Source of the DNA: Clavelina lepadiformis
Taxonomy: Eukaryota > Chordata > Ascidiacea > Aplousobranchia > Clavelinidae
NCBI RefSeq assembly: GCF_947623445.1
Contig: NC_135240.1
Location: 14,198,001 to 14,262,000 of the forward strand
Direction: 5' to 3'
DNA: 64,000 bases
The translations under genes were made by a program, and so were the position numbers. The number at the start of each line of letters is the position of its first letter. Position 1 is the first letter of the stretch. The notes beneath the pieces are model-generated. The model saw only the letters and a program-made list of their open reading frames with translations, was not told where the DNA came from and searched no databases. Positions 45,194 to 58,400 of this stretch are shown here, piece after piece.

Positions 45194-45520
45194 ATGTTGC
45201 TATTTTGTCCAACTTGTGGTAATCTACTTACTGTGGAAGAGGGAGGTCGTTGCTATAGATTTGCATGCCCAACCTGTCCGTATATTCATAATATCACGCA
45301 GAAGATAAGTAGCAAGACCTATCCTCAGCTTAAAGCTGTTGATGATGTTCTTGGTGGAGCAGCAGCTTGGGAAAATGTCGATTCAACTCAGGAAACTTGT
45401 CCAAAGTGTGAGCATTCAAGGGCATACTTCATGCAAATACAAACACGCTCAGCTGATGAACCAATGACTATATTTTACAAATGTTGCAATGTATCGTGTG
45501 GTCACCAATGGAGAGAATAG
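45194..45520 (+). CDS. POLR3K: RNA polymerase III subunit RPC10
   Basis: A complete single-exon frame of 108 residues, equal to the human length. RPC10 is a small zinc subunit of Pol III that supports termination and RNA cleavage, like TFIIS. The N-terminal zinc ribbon has CPTCG (Cys5, Cys8) and FACPTCPY (Cys25, Cys28). The C-terminal TFIIS-like ribbon has TCPKCEHSRAYF, then QTRSADEPMTIFYKC and CGHQW, including the acidic DE pair of the cleavage hairpin. The ATG follows a short pyrimidine/AG-bearing leader. MTHFS starts only 107 bp downstream in the same orientation. Confidence 0.97.
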   Translation: MLLFCPTCGNLLTVEEGGRCYRFACPTCPYIHNITQKISSKTYPQLKAVDDVLGGAAAWENVDSTQETCPKCEHSRAYFMQIQTRSADEPMTIFYKCCNVSCGHQWRE

Positions 45521-45627
45521 ATTTGTTTTATTTCTTTCACAGACATCTCGTAGTATACTTACAGGAAAAATAATCAACGTTTTCTCTGTTTAGTTTACAA
45601 TCTGAAGCTTTAATTAATGGTTGCAAG
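45521..45627 (+). promoter_or_regulatory. Short intercistronic spacer, operon-like
   Basis: Only 107 bp separate the POLR3K stop from the MTHFS ATG. The spacer holds acceptor-like AGs after pyrimidine-rich runs (ATACTTACAG near 45565 and TCTCTGTTTAG near 45594). It is too short for a typical independent promoter plus 3' UTR, and no AATAAA is evident. This is what a trans-spliced operon junction would look like. Confidence 0.5.
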
Positions 45628-46200
45628 ATGCAGGCTGCTAAGCAAATTCTAAGGAAGGAAATAAAAAAGAAATTAAAACTAATGACTGAACAAGAAAAAC
45701 TAGCAGAGTCACAGGTCATTATCAAGAAATTGTGCAGTCATCCTGTTTACAAGAAGAGTAAAAGGATTTCAGTATACCTTCACATGAAAAATGAAGTGCA
45801 GACTTGCGACATATTAGCTGACGCTATCGGCTCTGGCAAACATGTTTATATACCAAAATATGTTGGCAATGACATGGACATGGTGAAGTTGGACTCTCTT
45901 GAAGATTATGACAGTCTTCCTGTTACATCTTGGAATATTAAACAACCATTGGATGAGGATAATACAAGGGAAAATGCTTGTGAAACGGGTGGATTAGACC
46001 TAATAATTGTTCCTGGTCTCGGCTTTTCTAACTTAGGGCACAGGCTTGGCCATGGTAAAGGCTATTATGACACTTACATAGATAAAATTTCCAAAATTAA
46101 TAAACCGTATTTGATTGGATTGGCCTTCACTGTTCAAATGTGCAGGGAAATACCAACTTCTGCTCACGATAGACAACTTGATGAAATTTTAACTTCCTAA
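45628..46200 (+). CDS. MTHFS: 5-formyltetrahydrofolate cyclo-ligase
   Basis: A complete single-exon frame of 190 residues (human about 203). The enzyme converts 5-formyl-THF to 5,10-methenyl-THF with ATP in the cytosol. An N-terminal Lys-rich helix (KQILRKEIKKKL) contributes to ATP binding. RISVYLHMKNEVQT lies in the substrate region. The signature GHRLGHGKGYYD (residues 137-148) is the phosphate-binding motif of the family, with His where Asn is common. The protein ends with VPTSAHD-like PTSAHDRQLDEIL. Downstream partner of POLR3K in a likely operon pair. Confidence 0.97.
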   Translation: MQAAKQILRKEIKKKLKLMTEQEKLAESQVIIKKLCSHPVYKKSKRISVYLHMKNEVQTCDILADAIGSGKHVYIPKYVGNDMDMVKLDSLEDYDSLPVTSWNIKQPLDEDNTRENACETGGLDLIIVPGLGFSNLGHRLGHGKGYYDTYIDKISKINKPYLIGLAFTVQMCREIPTSAHDRQLDEILTS

Positions 46201-46800
46201 TATTATTAATGTGACTTATTGTACGTAACTAATTAGAATGCTGCATTTTTCATCAAGAAAAGATGCTTACTTGTTGTAGACAGTTTAATTGCAGGCACTG
46301 ATATATTTGTAAACCGTCTTAGCATAGCTATTAGTTATTGGGATGCTTTTCATATTTAACTGTTTCATATATTGCAACAGTTATTGTAATCTTGTACGGA
46401 TTCAATTACAAATTGCAATATTTGCATATTTGTCTTTTTCATGTACACATGGTCTTATTTTACTAATGAATTGAATGTAAATTTGGTGTAGACTGGCGAT
46501 TAAATTTCTAAATGCCTTTAATTCGCTTTACATTGTTTTTTTTTGTAGAAATAGTAGAATTTTCATACTCTGTAACACTGTGCTTATTATAACGAGCTAT
46601 TAATTGGCTGGTTAAGTTATCGTAGAGTGAAAACTGTAGATTCCTCATTTGGACAACAGGTAAGAAAGATTTAGCATGCTGCCCTATTAAAACTAATGTA
46701 AGCAGAATATATATCTATTCATTTAATGTCATGCGATTTTATCTCTCTCTTACCGAATTCATGCTGTTTATTTTTTCCAGAGAGATTCAGTCACATAGCA
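46201..46800. other. Spacer upstream of UTP20
   Basis: 600 bp of AT-rich sequence. It ends in a strong acceptor-like tract (TTTATTTTTTCCAG, ending 46780), 20 bp before the chosen UTP20 ATG. This could be a 5' UTR intron or a spliced-leader acceptor. Confidence 0.5.
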
Positions 46801-49800
46801 ATGCCAGCTTCAGCTGCACCCAAACACAAAGAAAAAAATCAATTTCGATTTAAGACTTTTTCTGAACGCATTGCACTGGTCAATGTCGATGGCATACATC
46901 GAATCCGACGAAGAGAAGATGTTGATGAAGAGGAAGACTTTTCTGAATTTTTAGAAGCTATGAAGAAATGGAGGGATTTAGATTTGTCTGCACACTTTGT
47001 TGCATTTCGAAAGGAAGTTTCATCCAAGTGCAAAACATATAAGATGATAATTCATTACAAAGATGACTTAATACAGGCACTACAACACCACCTGCAGGTG
47101 TCTGATTCCCTTGCTTATCATGGCTTACTCGAGCTGTTGGTTGCCCTATGCAAAGATTTAAGTTCAGATTTTTATCCTCATTTTCCCAAGTTTTTTATTA
47201 TACTGACGCAGATCTTAAAGTGTAATGACCCTGAAAGACTGGAACAGGTCTTTTTAACCTTGTCATTGCTGTTTGGTCAGTTATGGCGATTGATGATTTG
47301 TGATATCGAAAACGTGCTCAGTATGTACAAAATTTTGTTGTCAGGTGATCATCCAGCTCATATACAGAATTTTGCAGGTGAAAGCATTTCTTTTTTGCTT
47401 CGTAAAACTTCAGATATAAAAAGTGTACTGGGAAATCTATTCTTGATGGTGTGCGAAAAGTCAGCCTCTTCAAGTGCTGTGGGATACATCCTTTTTTATA
47501 TGTTGAGATCATCTCAGAACCATTTTCATTCAAGCACTGATAGGGTTTTGCCAGTCATCCTGAGCTTTTTGAAGGGTGGCCATAAAGACAAAAACTTTCC
47601 TTGCAGCACTTTTAGTGCCATAAATTTTTCCATCAAACTTATGGCAGAACACACAAGAAGACAATATGCAGTGCCTGTATGGAAAGTGCTCATAAATGAG
47701 ATTAGCACAAGTGACAATGACGATGTTAACTTAATGTATGTAAACTTTCTTTTGAAGTTGTTAAATACTTGGTGTTCTAGCTACCAATGCTCTAGATTGG
47801 TTTGTGAAGAAGAATTTGTCAACGCTTTGAGAACATGTTTCAAATTATGTGAGCATTATCAGTCCAGTGACCAAGGCGGTGATGTCTTTTCTTCTGCATC
47901 AATGCTTTTATCAACAGTTTTGCATGGATCAAAATCTGAATTAAAACAGCTCACAAAATCCGAAGTTATTAGGATATTCATAGAATTAGATTCAAATTAC
48001 GAAGTCACCATTCAATTTTTTGAATCTATCTTTGGTTTACCAGATTTTGAAGACATTGCTCTTCGTCCTTTTTTAATTTTTTGTCAAAAGTTAATCCAGC
48101 TAGAAGAGTGGACGCACATGATTTTGAAGTTGATCGTAAAGTATTCCTTAAAGAACGAAGCTATACCACTTACTTACAAACAGCTGCAATCCTACTCACC
48201 TAGTATTTTAAATTTTGCTGCTGTTGCTAAGAAAGTCATTGAAACCAGACCATGCAATGTGATAAAAAATTTGATTGAAAATTGTCGCAGCCCTCCCACA
48301 CTTTGGTATGCTTTAGTTGCTGCCCAGCACATAAGGCCATTTCCTCAAACAGCCTCAAGATCAGTATTGGATTTAATAAGAAATGTACTCTCAGAAAATA
48401 TGGTTTCTCCAGAAAATCTTGCAGTAGCTTCCATAGCATGCCAAACTCTTGTAATTTTACACCCCTATGAAACTTTGCAGGACTTACTGAGTATTGACTG
48501 GGTATCTCTGCTGAACACTTGGAAAACGAATTTCCATTTTTTAATGATCTTGGAATTAATTTTGAACAAGGCAAAAAACTTTGCACAAGTTATTGATTGC
48601 GAAACAGTAAAATGTAGTTTGGAAGAAAATGTTTCATCCCACAGTTCACATTTGCGATTGCTGTCCTTGAAAATTCTGCAACAAATTGATACAAATAATG
48701 AATTAATTTATGAAGCATGTATATTATGTGAGGGAACAACAGCTTCTATTCAAGATGCAAGGCAGAAAATCTTGCATATCAGTAAGCTGCAAAAGCATGC
48801 AGGAGCACCTGAAATGGCAGATTTTGTGAAAAGGATTATGATTCGGTTTTTATTTGCCAACTTTTACATTAACTTTTCTTCCTTGTGGCCACCTGTCCAA
48901 GAAGTAATTTGTTCTCATGCTGTTGCCAATAAAAAGGATGAGTTCTGGGTGGTAGTGACTCAGTTATTGAAAAATAGCATGGATATTGCCATTAAAAGCC
49001 AGTGGTGGAAAAAAAACAATACCATAGAGGGTAACAACACTTTGAAATCGAGTGAAATTGATGTGTTTGATACCTTTGTAAGTGGAATATGTTTTGCCAA
49101 AGAAAATGTAAATACACGACCAAGTTTTTATAATTTTCGTTTGCAGCTTTGGAAAACCCTTTCATTGCTTCCACAACCTGGAGTGATTGAAAGTTTTAAT
49201 CGGATCTTAGTTGGTTTGCTCTTCCAGTTTTTGGAAAATGAGTATTACATTGTTGATCAATGGCTAGCTCCTAGTCAAGATTTAAATTCGTGTTCTATTG
49301 GCGAGGATGGATTTTCTGTTTCTAGACATTGCAAGAAGAATGTAACATGCACATTAACAACAATTTTTTTAGTCTTTGCAAGATTTCATAATCTTGACTC
49401 CGCAGTTCAATCAAAGAAGTTGAAGAATATCTTTTATGAATTTTTAAGTCATTTAAATGCTGAAGTTCAACAAGCTGCACTGAAATGTATTATGACTTAT
49501 AAATTAAAGGGTGTCATGAAGTTTAAAGAGAAACTTTTTGACTTTTTTGATGACAAAAAGTTTCGTGATAATTTGACCCATTTCATCCCTTCTGAACTGG
49601 ATGATGATGATCGTCAGATGATAATGCCTGTGCTGCTTAGACTATTATTTGGTCGCATGAAATCTAAAACTGGAGCGTCCACAGGAGGTAAATCTTTGTC
49701 AGCTACTAGATGTTCAATTATTGTGCGATATCTTGGCAGTGTCAATGAAAAGGAAATGCGTTTATTTTTGGAACTGGTGCTAGATCCTTACAACAATTTT

Positions 49801-52800
49801 GCAAACAAGTCTATATTAGAGTGTGTCTCGATTGCTGAAGAGAACGCTAAAAACTCAAAAATTATTGTTCCTCTAGCAAGACAACAAGGCATTCTTGGAA
49901 CTATTGATGTTCTTATTGACAAGCAAAAACAGAATTTGCCAATAGACAGTTATTCTGTTATGATGAAAGTCCTCCTTAGTTTTGTTGTGTCTCATACAAC
50001 ACTTATTTCTCAACATACATCAGATTCCAGTGTTGGTGAAAAGAAAACAATACTTTCATATTTAAAACTTGTGAAAAAAATGTCGCGAGATTGCTTGCTT
50101 AACCTCTTAAATGTCTGGCCTGATCCCAAAGGATTGAGTAAATCTGAGATTGCAGTTTTATTTGATAGACTTGTTTGGCCTGAGCTGCCTAAACTAATTC
50201 ATGAAAGTTCTGGAAATCCTGGATTCTTGTTAAAGCTGTTTGATTGTTTTGCCAAAAAGCCCAAGTTTATGCTTTATTTAGTGAAGATAAATTTGAAAGA
50301 AGTTTCCGATGCTTCAGAAAAACATGCCCAATGTGCCTTGGAAGTCCTTCTTAATTTGATGAGTTCTTCCAAATGCAGCACTGAGGTTACCACACACATT
50401 CTAAATATCGTAACACACCTTCTGTTTAGTGAAGAAGATAGTCAGTTAGAATCATCTGGAGATTTGCAAAGCATTGTACGGCATTCTTTGAATGTTGTAG
50501 GGAACTTGGCGGTGGACATCAATCTGGATAAAGCTCACACCATATCGGAACTAGGCACGCTTATTGTTACACCTTACGTGAGTAAAATTCTGGAATATTT
50601 TGTCAGAAAGCTGAGGCAAAGCAAGAAAGGGCTCTTGCTTCCATCTAAACATTTGGACCTTTTAACTGTTCTCAGCAGAAATATAACGATGGAGTCGATG
50701 CTTTTGAATTTGAGTGAACTTCTCATTGCTCATATCAATGCAATTTGTTTAAAACAAGGGAATCCCAATTTCAAATCAATATGTACATCATTGAAAACCC
50801 TTTCGCATATAATCAAAGGTCCAAGACTATTACCCCAGATATCTTGTCTGTTTTCGAAGCTGTCTGATCGGGACTGTAGGTTGTTGCTTGTTGATGTTTT
50901 GAATAAAGCTTGTGAGTCTTCCTTAGATCTTTCATGGACATGCAGTATTGTTACAAGATTAAATGCATGGAACAAGCGATTTGTTGAGGAGATGGATTTT
51001 GATGCAAGATTAACTGCTTTTCAAGATATTTTTCAAAAGCTCAACAGTGATAATTGTTGTGAACTATTTGAAGACAACTGTTTTAAGTTTTTGCCCATCA
51101 TACATTGCTGTATGCATACGGTTCTTACCAATTATTCAGATTTATCTCTGCGTGAAAGTGTGTTTAGAGTGTTGGATTTAGTAATAAGCAAAGTAAAGAT
51201 TTTACTTGAGGAGGATTTTGAAACAGGCTCACCAGTATATTCCCTCATGATAAAAAACTTAATATTATCTACTGTGCAGATTGGGATCAAATCTGCAGAT
51301 GAAGGATGCAGACATGAAAGCATACAAATCTTAGCTAAAATTGTTTCAGTGTTTCCAAATGAACCATTTTTGGAAGGTTTGATGACTTTAACTAATGCTA
51401 CAAATCCCGATGATGATTTTTTTGAAAATGTTCGACACATCCAAATGCATCGAAGGGCAAGAGCTTATCGAAAGCTAGCAAATGCTTTATCATCGTATGG
51501 ATCCAGCAACGAAACTAAATTTAGCCAGTTTTCTGATGAAAATGAAGAAGCCCAAGTTATGAAAAATGGGAATGCTGCAATTCCTTCTATTGTCGCCCGC
51601 AGATACCTTCTTCCACTTGCACTTCAGACATTAAACAACCAAGACTTCACAAAATTAGAATATTTGCGTGATGCGTGCATTGAATTGGTCAGGAGTTGTG
51701 CATCCGGCATGCAGTGGTCAGCATACAAACGACTTTTGTTGAGGACAATTTGGAATTTACAGCGATACCCACATGCTATAGAAATAATTTGTGCCATTTT
51801 GGAAGTTTTTCCTTATGACCTTGCTAACATTAACTTGCCAGATATAAGGGGGAGTGTTGTTCCTCCAGTGGTGAGCTGTGCTATCAGGGGAAGTGTTGGT
51901 CATGAGGCTAAAGAAGAAGATATGTTGACGGAAGAAGAACACTTGAGTGAGGAAAATGTCATGGAGAATGGAAGTGAGTCTGCACTGTACAGAAGCATTT
52001 ATGTTGATGTCACAGACAAAATTTTGCCAAAGCTGAACAAAATTTTGTCCAGCAAAAATGAGGATGATCAACACAAATTATCTAGTACCAAAGCTGATAT
52101 AGATCAATATAAAAAGAAAATACCTTTAGCAATTGCAATCACTTCATTGTTGAGAAAAATGCCTATTGCAACTATGAAAGCAAGCATTACCGGTGTCATA
52201 ATTAAGGTTATTGGCTTTTTACGACACAAGTTGCACGACATAAGGGTGGTTGCTGTTGAAACAATTGTCACCATGTTTCAACAGTTGGGTATACAATATT
52301 TATTTGTAATAGTCAAAGAGTTAAAGAGTGGGTTGGCAAAAGGTTTCCAACGCCATGTCATCACTCACGTCATTAACAACTTGTTAAATGCAGCAGCTTC
52401 GATCGGAAAGATTGGCATGTTTGACTATTCCTTGAATTTGTTGCTTGAAGTATTGAATGAGGAGTTATTTGGTGCATTGGCAGCGGAAAAAGTGGTAGAT
52501 AAATTGAAAGCAAAAATACCTGAAGCCAGAGGTCGCAGTAAAGCTTACAATGTATACAAATTAATTGCTACATTCATAAGCAAGGATTACATTATGACCT
52601 TAATTGAGCCTTTGAAAAATCATTTGAATGGAACTCATAAACATACAGTCAAAAACATTGCAAAAGAAGTATTTTCAGAAATAAATGCTGGCCTGCTTTC
52701 AAATTCTAGCTTTTCTGCTACTGATTTGCTATCATTGGTTCATGGCCTGGTAACAGAAAATATTCCTTCTCTCTTTAAAGAAAATTTTGAAAGTGTGCCA

Positions 52801-55432
52801 CAACCAAAGGATAAGAGTAGGAAGCCTCCTTCATGTTTGTTGTTGCAAGAGGCACCTGCGAGATATGGCTTCAAATCTACTGTGAAATCAATACAAACAA
52901 ATTTACATGTAATAGTTGAATTTGCCCTGCAACTTCTCCACCATTCTATGAAACGTCATGTTGTCAATTTGTCTGATCAACTTCATCTCGAAATGCTTGA
53001 TCCTCTAGTGCCCTGTTTTGCCAAATGTTTAAAATCGACACATCAGCAAACAGTAGTTAACTCTGCAAGATGTATAACTAAGTTACTGAGGGCTGATCTG
53101 CCAAGTATGGCTGCCAACTGCAAAAATATAAATGCATCATTATTCAAAATCTTGAAAAACCACACAAATGATACTGGAAATCAAGAGGTTGCAGCAGTCA
53201 GCTTTAAATGCTTGAGTGTAATGTGTTCAACAGATCATGGGAAGAGTTTGAGTGACACACAACTTCAAATATTGCTTACTTACAGTGAAGAAGATTTATA
53301 TGACAGTCAAAGACAAAGTCATGCATTCAGTCTGTTGAAGTCCATTATGAAGAAGGGTCTGAAATGTGATTCACTGCTCGACATTATGGATAAGGTCAAG
53401 AAAATTGCAATCCAATCACAAGTGACTTCGTCTAGAGCCTTGGCAAGCAACCTGTATCTTTATTTTATAGTCAACTATCCCATGACTCTAAAAAAACTTG
53501 ATCATCACCTTGAATTTGTTTTGGCACAACTGACATATGAATATGAAGCGGGAAGATTAGCGGCAATTGAACTTTTGTTGGCAATTATAAATGATTTTCC
53601 TCTTAAAATTATATCAAGTCATTCTGGAGTTTTGTTCATTCCAACAGCAGCAGTCTTAATCAATGATGAGTCACCAACCTGTAGAAAAGCTGCTGGTGAA
53701 GTTATCAAAGTGCTGATCGGAAGACTTGAACATGAGCAGAAGAATGAGCTCTTCACATATGTTATGCAGTGGTAAGAACATTATTTGATTGGAAATTTAG
53801 ATTGTGGAGCATTTATTAGCTTTTAGTACCACAATGTTACGATTGCTTCGCCTATCTGCTTACATGACATAACGATCATTACTGACGTAGCCCCACTTTG
53901 CACCACATTCTAATCCCATTAGTTCGCCACTTAACACTGTTTTTCTAGCTTTTAGTTTTTCTTCAGTTAGCCATTTTATTGGCAGTTGTAGCAGCCAAAA
54001 TTATGCTCATGAAACAGTTGGTCATGAAATTCTAGGACTAGACACTTATTTTAGTAGATACACTTTTGTGCCCTAGGGTGACACAATACCAAACTAATTC
54101 AAAGACTGCATGTTATTACTTAGGTACCGACAAGATGATACGGTGCTTCATCAAAAGCTTGGTTCTCTGCTGCTGTCAATTTTTACTGAAGTGGATAAAA
54201 CGGGCTTCCATAAGTAAGCTTTGTACAGCACAAAACTGCATTTTTTGCTGTACTCATCTTGTTCTGTGTTACGTGGCCATTCGTACATTGTCTGTGGGAA
54301 CCAATATGCATTTTGAGCTTTATGTACTTTAAGCACAATTTTATTTGTAGACATATATCTGATCTCCTGCCCCTGGTTCATAACCACATATTGCAAGAAA
54401 TGAAAGAAACAGATGAAGGTATGCATTTTTTGAAATTTTTTTGCTGCGGTTGCTTTTCCTTAACATCATAAAAGTTTGTTTTGTTTAGTAGATGACAACT
54501 TGAAAGCAAAAGACCATGCACTTTTCCATCATCTCTCGGCTTTTTTGAGTATAGTGAAACATTGCGCTGTCTTAACAGAAGGAAAATGGCAGAATGAATT
54601 ATCCCAGATATTCCAAGCTGTACAGACTCTTTTAACTCATCCACATGACTGGATTCGTTTCATTTGCGCTCAGATTATGGGTAGTTTGTTTGCTTCCTGC
54701 GATCCTGCAGAAATAATTCAAACAAAAGGCACTTATTTGACTATTGATTTGGAATCAACTATGTTTGATCTGGCAAAATGCTTTTGCAATCAGTTGAGAT
54801 TCAATCAGTTGAAAGAGCAGCATGCAGAACAAATAATCAAAAACATTTTGTATATTTGTCGAGTCTTGGATTTAAAACATCAGCACAAAGTGGGACATCA
54901 TGATGATCAAGAGAAGGTAGTCGTGCATCGTACCATTTTATTTATTCTTCGACAGCTTCTTATTATCTCCAAAAATGAACAAACACTCAATCCCAAGGAT
55001 ACCACAAAGCGAATGACTGTATTGAAATTTATAGCAGCATTCTCTCTTAACATAAAATACCCAGAACGCATGTTAAATTTGCTGCTGAATCCTGTGTACA
55101 GAGGAATCAATGCTAGTGCTACACATGGTAGCAATGAGATACAATCAATCACAGACCTAAAATCCTTATCATCAGAAGTTCTTGAAATCATAAAGCAAAA
55201 GTTTGCCAGCGATATTTTTGCAAGAGCATACCTGAAAGTTTCCCAGACAATTTCGCACAAGCAAAGGAAGCGAAAACGTGAAAAAGCTGTGCAGCTTGTT
55301 GCCAATCCTGTAAAAGCTGCTGCTGCAAAAATTCGCAAACATGAAAGAACAAAACAACAGAGAAAACGAAAAATAGCAACTATGAGACCGGAATATGGTG
55401 CAGCTCTTTCAAAACGAGCTAAATCGTTGTAG
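46801..55432 (+). CDS. UTP20: UTP20 / DRIM, small-subunit processome component (5 exons, 2690 aa)
   Basis: Exons 46801-53771 (one exon of 6971 bp), 54124-54213, 54351-54418 and 54489-55432 join in frame. These are four exons visible from the ATG; any further exon would be a 5' UTR exon upstream. The 2690-residue product is close to the human 2785. UTP20 is a giant HEAT-repeat scaffold of the nucleolar SSU processome needed for 18S rRNA processing. The N-terminus (FRFKTFSERIALVNVDGIHR) is the conserved opening. The DRIM region follows, and helical repeats fill the rest. The last 55 or so residues are strongly basic (KQRKRKREKA to KRAKSL), as expected for nucleolar targeting. I start at 46801 rather than the upstream in-frame ATG at 46726 because a clear splice acceptor lies between them. 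AATAAA follows at 55438. Confidence 0.96.
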
Positions 55433-58400
55433 TAATTAATAAAGTCACAATTTCCTTGTATTAATTATGATAGCACTCTGCAATGCTACGATTTATAGTT
55501 AATTATGCCGTATTTTTCATTTGAGTGTTGCATGATTACTATTGAATTGACATTACTTTTGAATTAAATGGTGGGTTATACTGCAAACTATCGAACCGTC
55601 AGTTTGAATGCGTAAAACACCATAAAAAATTCTGGAATATGCGTTTATTAGTCACTGACCAGCATGAGGCACAAACAACTGAGACGCTCTAGTAGTCTAG
55701 TACAACCACGTAGTTTTTTTTAATTACAATTGCAGTGAGCGAAGAGTGGTTAATTTTAGTACGTTGGTTTCGAACTGACATCACAGTTTTTATCCTCGGA
55801 CTTTGAAAAATTTAGCTCAGCGAATTCCTGTTTCCAAACTTTTTTATTGCGCGAATTCCGATGAATAGGCCTACACTCTATTTATTTTTTTTTTGCCCAA
55901 ATTGGAGACTATTCACCAGCATCACTGAACAGAAGCCAGCGTTGTTCGTTCATTGCTCAAGAGTATTACAACGGTAGGGCAACAGGCAATCGAACCCGGT
56001 TTGCATACTTACGACCCATTCACGATATCCATTCCGCCACTGAGCTTCGATTCAATTTGTGGTAGTAGGCCTACTCGCCAAAGTCATTAATACCGTTTTT
56101 ATTTAATTGTAATCCACCGTTAAAAGTTTTAAAACTTATCTTATCTTCAACAACTTCAAACAGGGTGAAACTAAGATCTCCACGACTTTGGTGAACGCTT
56201 AGGGTTTTAAAAAACCTGTTTAGACCAATCGAATGCAGCATGGTTGGTATTGCTTTCTAGCCTGGAAATTACCCCAGCATTGGCATGCTTGAATTCCTAG
56301 GTCCGGTGCAGAATTAGGCTAAAAATTTGCCATGAAATGAGCTAAAATTGTTTTTTAGGCCAAAAAATCTGCTATAGATTTTGAGCCTCTGTTAAAAAAA
56401 GTTGGAATCATGGTTTCTGATGGCATTTTATGGAATGTTAGTCGAAAGCATACAAAAGTATAACGCGAAATTTCAGAGAGCCCTATATAGTATATTTCGA
56501 GTAATCAGTTTTTTAGTAAATTCACTGTATAACAAAACAAACAAGACTTTTATGTAATTTTTTTGATGTTTAACGGCTTCTGAAGGGCGTGTTACGTTTT
56601 TCTTTTACCAAATTCAATAAGTTATAAATTTTGGCACATTTTTAATGGTTAGTTCATATAAACGATTTTACAGCGTTTGACGTTCATAGAGTAGGATACA
56701 TAGCATAGGCTTACAATACGACTTACCTTAACTGTGCCACTTACCCTAACATAGGCTTATAAATCGGCTTACAAAGAAGAGCGATTTAGATTGATCACAT
56801 GCGACTTCAATAAACTATTTACTGTACGATCCAGTATGCGTATATTTAATGAGTGATGGTTATGTCATTACATCCATTTTCATACAGTTGGATTTTACCT
56901 TCACGAGATCGGTTATTTCAACCGACGGAGTTTGCGTCGTTGTTGTGTAGTACGTTGAATGATGGAAACCAAGAGAAAAGCTGCTTTTCGAAAAATGCTG
57001 TACTATGTTTGAAGTTTATATGTTATCATTGTCAAAGGACCGGACATAACCAAATGCGGTCAGAAAGTCTTTTTCGGAAATTCACAGCTGAATCAATATT
57101 TGGACGTCGTAGTATCCAATTTGGATTAATTACGTGAATGCAGATATAGTTACGCGACAATCTCATGATAAGGATACCATTTCTAAAATAAGATTAAGCT
57201 GATGCTTCGTCTGGCTTGGAGTTTCGGTGGTTACTCGTTTTACCCCAGTTTGGCAGAGATTTCATACGGTGCCAGAGACCGGGCTCATTGGTGAACCTAC
57301 AGTTGTTTTTTAACATTTTTTTACGCCTTGATATATGCAGCTATTTCTGAAATATAGTACCGACTGATTTGATATTCTGATACAAATAATACATGTAGGC
57401 TACTTTAACTTAGTAAAATACCGATTAACTGATACTGGACAATGCGATCTACTCGGCGTTTTAAAGGCTACGTTTACATGGAGTTAGCTTAGGGAAGTTA
57501 CCGGAAATCGGGTTTCAACAATCCCGCAACAAGTAACAAATTGACTTTGTCGTGAAGTGGTCATTTCAACAAAGTATGTTTTATGATTTTCAACCGCGTC
57601 GATCGGCATAAAGCCGTACCCAGCAAAGGCGCCATTTGTAATGTATAAGTTAATAAGTTACAAGGGTGCCTCAAAGTATTATCTTAATTGGACTTTGTTT
57701 GATGTATACCTTAACTACAGAGTTTCTACAGAGTCACTACAGAGTTTACACAATTCAGGTTAAAGCTATTTTATTTTAGTAATCTTGCTTTTTTTGTATT
57801 CAATGGGTAGATTATCAAAAGAACACGTCTAGATATGCATCTCCGCATGAGTGGTTTTTTGAATTAACTCAACTCGTTTTATATTCAACGTATACTTGCT
57901 GTTATAATTAAACTCAAATTATATTTGACCATAATGCAAAACACTAATTTTAACGCTCTTTAATCTTATCGCTCAGTGTACTCGGCCCAAATTTGACCAT
58001 TTGATAGGATCGATGCATGGTTACTATTTAGTGTGTCAGTAAAACAGTTTTTAAATATTCTGAGAAATATAAATAAATTTTTCGGGCTTTGTTACCTGCA
58101 CACGAGGCCCAAACTACAATTACTACATGCTAAATGCATGCAAATAGTTTTATTTAAGAAGGGCTTCGTTGAAGAAATAAACAAACAGCGGCCATAAGTG
58201 GTCAAAAACAACATGACAAAAAAATACAGTAAAACAATCTACATTCTACACCATCAAAATTCATGAGAACGCATGCAATCATGTTTATTTTTAAGCATTC
58301 AACAATTGCTTGGTGTTTAAATTTTGTGTTTGATCAAAGACTCTCAATTCGTCTCGCTGCTTACACAACTCCTTCAAGGAAAATCATTTTTGCAAAAACA

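Noticed and set aside
46726..46800. Upstream in-frame ATG of UTP20 (25 extra residues)
   Set aside because: A strong splice-acceptor tract ends at 46780 between the two ATGs, and the downstream start gives the conserved N-terminus.
54907..55379. Minus-strand ORFs of up to 143 codons opposite the UTP20 last exon
   Set aside because: These are shadows of the plus-strand UTP20 coding sequence, which joins in frame with its upstream exons.
55975..56050. Functional tRNA gene
   Set aside because: A- and B-box-like motifs are present but the acceptor and anticodon stems do not pair convincingly.
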